From NCBI GenBank assembly GCA_016789295.1, contig JAEUQL010000059.1:1-11976 (forward strand): a stretch of DNA of 11,976 nt, in the 5' to 3' direction. Under the pieces are notes generated by a model that had not been told where the DNA came from, made no database searches, and was given only the letters and a program-made list of their open reading frames with translations. The position numbers and the translations under genes are program-made. This DNA comes from Blastocatellia bacterium (lineage in GTDB: Bacteria > Acidobacteriota > Blastocatellia > Chloracidobacteriales > JADJPF01). Below, piece after piece: positions 6,783 through 11,976 of the stretch (the first letter of the stretch is position 1; each line of letters starts with the position of its first letter).

Positions 6783-6951
6783 AACCTCTCCAAACTTTCT
6801 CTCTGCAATAATGTCAATTATTACATCTTAAAATTCGAATACAAAAACATTTAAGTTCTTGATTATAAAGAGCTGATTACATCTTTTTTCTGCATGAGAT
6901 TTCTACTCTCTTGTATCATAAGACCAGAAAAATAATGGAGGAGATAAAGAT

Positions 6952-7332
6952 ATGGAGAAAGTTCAAACAAAAGAAGCACCTACACCTGCTGGCCACTATT
7001 CACAAGGGATCGTTCACAACGGTCTGGTCTATGTTTCTGGGCAAGTAGCTGTAGATCCAGAAACTGGTGAGCTTGTCACCGACTCTGTTGAAGCACAGGT
7101 CGAAAGAGCACTACAAAACGTCGAAGCAGTACTCAAAGCAGCCAACAGCGACTTAGACCACGTTTTGAAGATGACTATATATGTTTCAGGTATGGAGCTT
7201 TGGGGGGCGGTCAATGCAACATATGCAAAGATCTTGGGCGAGCACCGACCTGCACGGGCAATCATTCCAGTGGGCGACTTCCGAGATGGCCTTAAAGTCG
7301 AAATCGAAGCTATAGCAAGCGTGAAATATTGA
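6952..7332 (+). CDS. ridA: RidA family reactive intermediate (enamine/imine) deaminase
   Basis: RidA hydrolyses reactive enamines and imines such as 2-aminoacrylate released by PLP enzymes (for example threonine/serine dehydratase), protecting PLP enzymes in the cytosol. The 126-residue length fits the family. Visible signatures are AGHYSQGIVHNGLVYVSGQ at the N-terminus (Tyr16), the NVEAVLKAANSDLDHVLK helix, and RPARAIIPVG with Arg102, which matches the catalytic arginine of E. coli RidA (Arg105), and VEIEAIA with Glu118. This supports the active RidA subfamily. GGAGGAG at 6937-6943, 8 bp upstream, is a strong ribosome binding site. It is a single gene, separated from mnmG by a hairpin and a 275 bp gap. 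Confidence 0.95.
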   Translation: MEKVQTKEAPTPAGHYSQGIVHNGLVYVSGQVAVDPETGELVTDSVEAQVERALQNVEAVLKAANSDLDHVLKMTIYVSGMELWGAVNATYAKILGEHRPARAIIPVGDFRDGLKVEIEAIASVKY

Positions 7333-7377
7333 TCTTCATAGCTATAGAAAATGTATAACAAAAATTACCTTGTCAAC

Positions 7378-7413
7378 TTGGAGGGTTAAGACTGGCAGTC
7401 TTGACCCTACCAA
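7378..7413. terminator. Strong hairpin after ridA
   Basis: GGGTTAAGACT (7383-7393) pairs with AGTCTTGACCC (7397-7407) over a 3-base loop with one G-U pair. The stem extends with TTGGA and TACCAA (7378-7382, 7408-7413) with one bulged A, for about 16 pairs. No T run follows, so termination may be weak or bidirectional. It lies 45 bp after the ridA stop and before the DnaA boxes. Confidence 0.5.
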
Positions 7414-7486
7414 CTTAAGATTTAGTCAATATTGAGGTCTATTTCCGGCAGTTGGTCTCTTTAGATAGTTGAAAACAGCCGAGATA

Positions 7487-7580
7487 TTTTCCACAATAGT
7501 TCTCTTTTCAAAAGAAGAAAAAATAGGCGTAACTCCACTAAAATAGAGCAGCTATGAAGGTTTTCCACACTTGTGGAAAA
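7487..7580. other. oriC: Candidate oriC / DnaA-box cluster upstream of mnmG
   Basis: TTTTCCACA occurs at 7487-7495 and 7561-7569, and its reverse complement TGTGGAAAA at 7572-7580. All three fit the relaxed DnaA-box consensus TTWTNCACA. The last two face each other across CT as a perfect 20-bp palindrome. Between the first box and the pair is an A/T-rich stretch (7501-7525) that could aid unwinding. The position, between ridA and mnmG with rsmG-parA-parB and parS downstream, matches known origins next to gidA. Three boxes are few for a full origin, so part of it may lie elsewhere, for example near dnaA. A weak TTGAAA/CACAAT promoter (7469-7497) overlaps the first box. Confidence 0.55.
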
Positions 7581-7607
7581 GTAGAAGATTCTGTATGAGT
7601 TAAGTAT

Positions 7608-9491
7608 ATGTTTAATGAAGAATTTGATGTAATCGTAGTAGGCGCAGGTCATGCTGGATGCGAAGCAGCTTATGCAGCAGCAATGATGGGCTGCAAAACT
7701 GCAATGGTAACAATTAACCTTGATTTGATCGCCCAAATGTCTTGTAACCCCGCAGTTGGAGGTATAGCAAAAGGCCACTTGGTGCGTGAAATGGACGCTC
7801 TTGGTGGCATAATGGGTCAAGTCATCGACAAAGCAGGAATACAGTTTCGAGTTCTTAACCGAAGTCGAGGGCCTGCTGTACAGTCTCCAAGAGCACAAGC
7901 CGATAGAGCAAAGTACCGTGCAGAGATGCGCAAGCTACTTGAAAATGTCCCCAATCTTTCACTGCGGCAAGGAGAAGTTGTTGAGCTTCTAGTTGAGCAA
8001 GACCGAATAATCGGTGTTGAGTTTATGGATGGACGCAAGCTTGGAGCAAAGGCTGTAGTAATGGCCACAGGAACATTCCTCAATGGCACTATACACATTG
8101 GCCCAAGAACCTTCTCTGCAGGACGTTCAGGTGAGATAGCAGCAATAATGCTAAGCGACTCCATTCGTCGGCTCGGCTTTCGTATGGCAAGGCTCAAGAC
8201 AGGCACACCTCCACGCCTTGATGCCCGCACAATCGACTTCTCTCTTTTTGAACCGCAGCCAGGAGACCAAGACCCTACTCCATTCTCTTTTCAGACAAGA
8301 GAGATCGTGCAGCAGCAGATAAACTGCTACATCGCCTACACCTCGGACAAGACACACGCCATCATCAAAGAGAATATTGACCGCTCACCTCTTTATAGTG
8401 GACAGATCCAATCGATAGGCCCTCGTTACTGCCCTTCCATTGAAGACAAGTTAGTGAAGTTTGCCGACAAAGACCGTCATCAACTCTTTCTTGAACCAGA
8501 GGGCTATGATACCAACGAGGTCTATTTGAATGGATTTTCAACAAGCCTTCCATTGGATGTACAAGAACGGGCAGTGCGAGCAATTCCAGGACTTGAAAAA
8601 GCTGCAATGATTCGGCCTGGTTATGCAATAGAGTACGATATGGTAGACCCTACAGAGCTCAATGGCACACTCGAAACCAAGCGTGTCAAAGGACTCTTTC
8701 ACGCAGGACAGATAAATGGGACAACCGGATATGAAGAGGCAGGGTGTCAGGGGTTGATGGCTGGAATTAATGCTGCTCTTGCAGTTAGAGAACAAGAGAA
8801 GATGGTCTTGCCACGAACCTCAAGCTACATAGGTGTTCTTATAGACGACCTTATCTCCCGTGGTGTAGACGAGCCTTACAGGATGTTTACTTCGCGTTCA
8901 GAAGTCCGGCTGCTACTGAGGATCGACAATGCCGACCAGAGGTTGACACCTCTTGGCCGCCAAATAGGTCTTGTTACAGATCAAGCCTTCACCAACTTTC
9001 AAGCCAAGCAAGATAGGATCAAAGAACTCAAGAAAGTCTTCAAGCGAACAAAGGCGATAGTTGGAAGCGAGGTCACAGATCGTTTCTGTGAAGCTACTGG
9101 AGTAAAACTTGCTGAAAGTACTCTGCTCGAACAACTTGCCAAAAGGCCAGAGGTCAGTGCCGAGCAGCTTTCAAAACTCTTGCCCGAAGAGGTTTTAAGA
9201 GAAGTTTCTGCCGAAGAGATCTTGGTAGCTACAAATGACATCAAGTACGCAGGCTATGTAGACGGTATGAGGGTACAATCGGAACGCCTTGCACGCGCAC
9301 AAGCACGACGCATCCCTGACTATATCGATTACAGCGACCTTCCAGGACTCTCCCGCGAGATAGTAGAAAAGCTCTCTCGAATAAGACCTGAAACTATCGG
9401 TCAAGCTGCCCGTATTCCAGGGGTCACCCCTGCAGCACTTGCAATCATCAATCTTCAGGTTGAGTTGAGTACACGGCCTGCAAAAAACTAG
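7608..9491 (+). CDS. mnmG: tRNA uridine 34 modification enzyme MnmG (GidA)
   Basis: MnmG works with the GTPase MnmE to add a carboxymethylaminomethyl group to C5 of the wobble uridine U34 in tRNAs reading split codon boxes, using FAD, NADH and methylene-THF. The 627-residue length is typical. The N-terminus VIVVGAGHAGCEAA (G12-x-G14-x-x-G17) binds FAD. SCNPAVGGIAKGHLVREMDA (Cys46) and GPRYCPSIEDK (Cys275) match the two conserved cysteines of E. coli MnmG. YRMFTSRSEVRLLLR and the helical tail YSDLPGLSREIVEKLSRIRP, which contacts MnmE and tRNA, are also present. The ribosome binding site is weak. A DnaA-box palindrome ends 27 bp before the ATG, so DnaA could influence expression. mnmE is not in the window. 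It is followed after 14 bp by rsmG. Confidence 0.97.
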   Translation: MFNEEFDVIVVGAGHAGCEAAYAAAMMGCKTAMVTINLDLIAQMSCNPAVGGIAKGHLVREMDALGGIMGQVIDKAGIQFRVLNRSRGPAVQSPRAQADRAKYRAEMRKLLENVPNLSLRQGEVVELLVEQDRIIGVEFMDGRKLGAKAVVMATGTFLNGTIHIGPRTFSAGRSGEIAAIMLSDSIRRLGFRMARLKTGTPPRLDARTIDFSLFEPQPGDQDPTPFSFQTREIVQQQINCYIAYTSDKTHAIIKENIDRSPLYSGQIQSIGPRYCPSIEDKLVKFADKDRHQLFLEPEGYDTNEVYLNGFSTSLPLDVQERAVRAIPGLEKAAMIRPGYAIEYDMVDPTELNGTLETKRVKGLFHAGQINGTTGYEEAGCQGLMAGINAALAVREQEKMVLPRTSSYIGVLIDDLISRGVDEPYRMFTSRSEVRLLLRIDNADQRLTPLGRQIGLVTDQAFTNFQAKQDRIKELKKVFKRTKAIVGSEVTDRFCEATGVKLAESTLLEQLAKRPEVSAEQLSKLLPEEVLREVSAEEILVATNDIKYAGYVDGMRVQSERLARAQARRIPDYIDYSDLPGLSREIVEKLSRIRPETIGQAARIPGVTPAALAIINLQVELSTRPAKN

Positions 9492-9505
9492 CCTAGTAAA
9501 GAGAT

Positions 9506-10135
9506 ATGGAACATGCATCAGAAAAGATGGTAGAAGAGTTGAAGCGGCTCTGTCTATCGTATGGCTTATATATTAATGAGACAACAGAACTACTTTGCAA
9601 AAAACATTTCGAGTTACTGCTGAAATGGAATGAAAAGATCTCGCTCACCCGCCTTGTCAAACCCGAAGATGCAGCATTGCTACACTACTTTGAGTCACTG
9701 TTTGGAGCCTCACTGCTTGAAACTTCAATCAAAAGTCTTGCAGACATAGGTTCTGGAGCAGGATTTCCTGGCTTACCCATAGCCTTTGCAAGACCCTATC
9801 TAGAAGTTACTTTAATAGAATCGGACAGAAGAAAGGCTGGATTTCTTGGCGAAGTCCGTAGAAATTTTGGCCTAAAAATAAAAGTTGAGCAGCAAAGGTT
9901 TGAAGCAGTCGAGCCTAAGTTTGACGCTGTTGCTGTTAGAGCTATAGAGCAGTTTGATGCTCACATATCATCTATATTCGACTTTGCCTCAACTTCACAC
10001 CAACTGCTGCTGTTTCTCTCTGAAGATTCTGCCAAAAAAGTTCTCCAAAATAGACCTCCAGAATGGATTGGTGAAATAGTCAAAATCCCTCAAAGCCGTG
10101 AAAGAACTCTACTGAATTTGAAACGTTTCACGTGA
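9506..10135 (+). CDS. rsmG: 16S rRNA (guanine527-N7)-methyltransferase RsmG (GidB)
   Basis: RsmG methylates N7 of G527 in the 530 loop of 16S rRNA with SAM; its loss gives low-level streptomycin resistance in several bacteria. The 209 residues show the family landmarks: KWNEKISLTRL (40-50), HYFESL (60-65), the SAM-binding loop LADIGSGAGFPGLPIA (78-93), ESDRRKAGFL (105-114) and AVAVRAIEQF. The length is at the short end of the family range. The start at 9506 has only a weak AAAGAGA before it, and an in-frame ATG at 9527 is an alternative. It is 14 bp after mnmG, so an operon is likely. Its TGA stop falls inside parS site 1. Confidence 0.95.
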   Translation: MEHASEKMVEELKRLCLSYGLYINETTELLCKKHFELLLKWNEKISLTRLVKPEDAALLHYFESLFGASLLETSIKSLADIGSGAGFPGLPIAFARPYLEVTLIESDRRKAGFLGEVRRNFGLKIKVEQQRFEAVEPKFDAVAVRAIEQFDAHISSIFDFASTSHQLLLFLSEDSAKKVLQNRPPEWIGEIVKIPQSRERTLLNLKRFT

Positions 10136-10139
10136 AACA
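10124..10139. promoter_or_regulatory. parS: parS centromere site 1
   Basis: The core GTTTCACGTGAAAC (10125-10138) is a perfect 14-bp palindrome and matches the ParB-binding consensus TGTTNCACGTGAAACA at every base but the first of the 16. The TGA stop codon of rsmG (10133-10135) lies within it, so coding and centromere functions share bases. Confidence 0.93.
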
Positions 10140-10169
10140 GAGGCTGAACCAGCCCAAAACTGCTCGAAC

Positions 10170-10185
10170 AGTTCCACGTGAAACA
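10170..10185. promoter_or_regulatory. parS: parS centromere site 2
   Basis: GTTCCACGTGAAAC (10171-10184) matches the consensus core, using C at the tolerated N position. Its centre is 46 bp from that of site 1. With parB 0.9 kb downstream, this pair is a natural ParB loading point for clamp spreading over the origin region. Confidence 0.92.
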
Positions 10186-10187
10186 TA

Positions 10188-10208
10188 AAAGTCGAAGGCA
10201 ACGGCTTT
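10188..10208 (+). terminator. Weak hairpin between parS and parA
   Basis: AAAGTCG and CGGCTTT form a 7-bp stem with one G-U pair and a 7-base loop, followed by ATTT. It may weakly end the mnmG-rsmG transcript or be a leader structure of parAB. Support is thin. Confidence 0.25.
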
Positions 10209-10303
10209 ATTTCCAATATCTGCTATGGTAGATTGCAGGCTGTTTGTCAAACATCCTTATAAGGGTGGCCAATGCAGTTTCGAGAGGTAAACATAACCAA
10301 GTA

Positions 10304-11080
10304 ATGGGTAAGATCATAGCAGTAGCAAATCAGAAGGGTGGTGTTGGGAAGACAACGACGGCTATTAATTTGGCCGCAAGTCTTGCAGCAGGAGAGATGA
10401 AGACACTCCTGATAGACCTTGACCCACAAGCAAACTCAACATCAGGTCTTGGAGTTGGGAGAACAAAGCTAAAGAAGAGTTTCTACCACGTGATTGTTCT
10501 TGGAGAGCCGCTAAAGAACATTCTACTCAACACCGAAATAGAAAAGATGCAGATAGCACCTTCAGACAGAAATCTAGCGGGTGCAGAGATCGAGCTTGTC
10601 GATGTAGAAGACCGTGAGTACAAGCTAAAAAACATTGTCGAACCTGTAAGACAGGACTTCGATTTTATCATTATCGACTGCCCACCTTCGTTGGGTTTGC
10701 TCACAGTCAACGCACTAGGTGCAGCCGATTCTGTACTAATTCCAGTACAGTGCGAGTATTTTGCTTTGGAAGGTGTTTCTGCTATTTGGGACACGCTTGT
10801 CAGAGTCAGACGCACGCTCAACCCCAATCTAGCAGTAGAAGGTTTCTTGTTGACTATGTACGATGAAAGAACAAAGCTTTCATCGCAGGTTATGTCTGAC
10901 CTTCGCGACTTTTTGGGTACACAAGTTTTTGCGACTGCAATACCAAGAAACGTCAAACTTGCAGAAGCTCCAAGCCATGGAAAACCTATACTGCTTTACG
11001 ACATAAGATCTCGCGGAGCAGACAGCTACATGCGCCTTGCACAGGAGGTTATCAAGAATGGTAAAAAAGGCTCTAGGTAA
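10304..11080 (+). CDS. parA: Chromosome partitioning ATPase ParA (Soj)
   Basis: ParA binds DNA non-specifically as an ATP dimer; ParB-parS complexes stimulate its ATPase and follow the retreating gradient, which segregates the origins. The 258-residue small-type ParA begins MGKIIAVANQKGGVGKTTT. The deviant Walker A is KGGVGKTT with Lys11 and Lys16. Asp40 lies in LLIDLDPQANST, and Walker B is FIIIDCPPS with Asp125. It has no N-terminal HTH, as in chromosomal Soj. In-frame TTG (10244) and GTG (10265) codons extend upstream, but the family starts at the Met just before GKII, and the extra residues look non-conserved. No close ribosome binding site is obvious; GAGAGGT at 10282-10288 is 15 bp away. 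The gene overlaps parB by 23 bp. Confidence 0.96.
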   Translation: MGKIIAVANQKGGVGKTTTAINLAASLAAGEMKTLLIDLDPQANSTSGLGVGRTKLKKSFYHVIVLGEPLKNILLNTEIEKMQIAPSDRNLAGAEIELVDVEDREYKLKNIVEPVRQDFDFIIIDCPPSLGLLTVNALGAADSVLIPVQCEYFALEGVSAIWDTLVRVRRTLNPNLAVEGFLLTMYDERTKLSSQVMSDLRDFLGTQVFATAIPRNVKLAEAPSHGKPILLYDIRSRGADSYMRLAQEVIKNGKKGSR

Positions 11081-11906
11081 AGGGCTTTCTGCTCTACTAC
11101 CTTCATCAGAAAGCACAACTAGTGAAGAGTTACTTGAGATCGACCTTGATTTGATAGAGGTAAATCAAGAGCAGCCAAGAACCCGCTTTGACCAGAAGAA
11201 GCTTGAAGAATTGACCGATTCAATAAAAGAGAATGGACTAGTGCAACCGATTCTGGTCAGAAGAAAAGGGCTAGGCTACCAGTTGGTAGCGGGGGAAAGG
11301 CGGTGGATAGCTTCACAAAGAGCAGGGCTACTAAAGATTCCCGCTATAGTCAAAGAGATTCCAGACGAGAAGCTTCTAGAACTTGCATTAGTAGAAAACA
11401 TTGCACGGCAAGAGCTTAATCCCATTGAAGAAGCCCAAGCTTACCAACGGCTTATCTCCAACTATGGGATGACACAAGAGCAAGTAGCCCGCAAAGTTGG
11501 TAGAGACCGCTCTTCTATTACAAACATTCTGAGGCTGCTCAAGCTACCTGCAGAGATACAGCAGTTGGTTGAAGAAGAGAAGATAACCATGGGGCATGCA
11601 CGTGCGCTCCTTCCTATGGAAGATACAGTTGAGCAGTACAAGCTAGCCAACAGGGTAGTTGAAGAAGGTTTATCGGTTAGAGAAGTAGAGAAGATTGTTG
11701 ACCGATGGAAGTCTCAGGTAGAAGAGGTTTTAGAGAAAGAAGAGGTAGCTGTAATAGACCCAAACGTCAAAGCTGCAGAACAGAAGCTACAGCGTAGATT
11801 CGGTACAAAAGTCCGCATAGTGATGCAGAAAAGCGGAGGCCGTATCCAGATAGATTTTCACAACAACGAGGAACTCGAAAGACTTTATGATCTACTAATT
11901 AAATGA
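11058..11906 (+). CDS. parB: Chromosome partitioning protein ParB (Spo0J), CTPase clamp
   Basis: ParB loads at parS, closes into a CTP-dependent sliding clamp, recruits SMC in many bacteria and stimulates ParA. The 282 residues show, in order: the basic N-terminus KKALGKGLSALLP, typical of chromosomal ParB and used to activate ParA; the CTP-binding arginine patch GERRW (79-83); the second box ENIARQELNPIEEAQAY (113-129); the HTH TQEQVARKVGRDRSSITNIL (139-158), which reads parS; and a C-terminal dimerisation domain (about 235-282). I chose ATG 11058 because AGGAGG (11043-11048) sits 9 bp before it, inside parA. The overlap suggests translational coupling and fixed ParA:ParB ratios. Confidence 0.96.
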   Translation: MVKKALGKGLSALLPSSESTTSEELLEIDLDLIEVNQEQPRTRFDQKKLEELTDSIKENGLVQPILVRRKGLGYQLVAGERRWIASQRAGLLKIPAIVKEIPDEKLLELALVENIARQELNPIEEAQAYQRLISNYGMTQEQVARKVGRDRSSITNILRLLKLPAEIQQLVEEEKITMGHARALLPMEDTVEQYKLANRVVEEGLSVREVEKIVDRWKSQVEEVLEKEEVAVIDPNVKAAEQKLQRRFGTKVRIVMQKSGGRIQIDFHNNEELERLYDLLIK

Positions 11907-11965
11907 GACGTGGTCATAAATCAGGCGGCACGAATAAGGGGCTTGATGCCCAGGCCAATAGGTAA
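11903..11965 (+). CDS. Small ORF overlapping the parB stop
   Basis: An ATG at 11903-11905 overlaps the parB TGA in an ATGA arrangement and opens 20 codons (MRRGHKSGGTNKG...) to a TAA at 11963-11965. ATGA overlaps are common in coupled operons, but the peptide is short, unrecognised and lacks its own ribosome binding site, so it may be chance. The last 11 bases of the window show nothing. Confidence 0.2.
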   Translation: MRRGHKSGGTNKGLDAQANR

Positions 11966-11976
11966 ATTGAAATTAA

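Noticed and set aside
10241..10253. TGTTT-GTC-AAACA, like parS half-sites
   Set aside because: The CACGTG centre is missing and the spacing is three bases short, so ParB binding is not expected.
10244..10303. N-terminal extension of ParA from a TTG start
   Set aside because: No ribosome binding site, and the conserved family start MGKII lies at 10304.

Overview
This is a bacterial chromosomal window of moderate to low GC. A core-gene block containing a probable replication origin region lies next to a short accessory block. trmFO (folate-dependent tRNA m5U54 methylation) excludes gammaproteobacteria such as E. coli, which use SAM-dependent TrmA. The order mnmG-rsmG-parA-parB with parS sites and DnaA boxes is typical of the origin-proximal region in many phyla. 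TrmFO plus this cluster would fit Acidobacteriota or another non-proteobacterial lineage, but I cannot fix the phylum by eye.

Layout, left to right. 1-126 (minus) is the start of a secreted protein that runs off the window. 180-1526 (minus) is trmFO. 1527-2090 is a 564 bp gap rich in short direct and inverted repeats, ending in a good -10 element. 2091-5495 (plus) is a 1134-residue STAND-type protein with an N-terminal calcineurin-like metallophosphoesterase, a central NACHT NTPase and a C-terminal array of five 34-residue HEAT-like repeats; this is the standout gene and a plausible anti-phage sensor-effector. 5733-6353 is a small protein with a plasmid pRiA4b ORF-3-like domain between two cysteine-rich zinc-binding segments. 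6354-6951 is mostly decayed DNA: an IS200/IS605-end-like motif, a hairpin, and a broken Panacea (DUF4065, SocA-like antitoxin) gene with an in-frame stop. 6952-7332 is ridA.

The core block follows. A strong hairpin (7378-7413) ends the ridA unit. A 275 bp gap upstream of mnmG has three DnaA-box matches, two of them in a perfect inverted pair, and is a candidate oriC or DnaA-binding region. mnmG (7608-9491) and rsmG (9506-10135) are 14 bp apart. Two parS sites follow, the first overlapping the rsmG stop codon. parA (10304-11080) and parB (11058-11906) overlap by 23 bp.

The core genes share two themes: RNA modification (TrmFO at tRNA U54, MnmG at tRNA U34, RsmG at 16S rRNA G527) and origin segregation (ParA, ParB, parS). 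The 1.6-6.9 kb accessory block looks like a small defence or mobile-gene island inserted between core genes close to the origin: a likely intact NACHT protein, a pRiA4b-type gene and a dead antitoxin-like gene.
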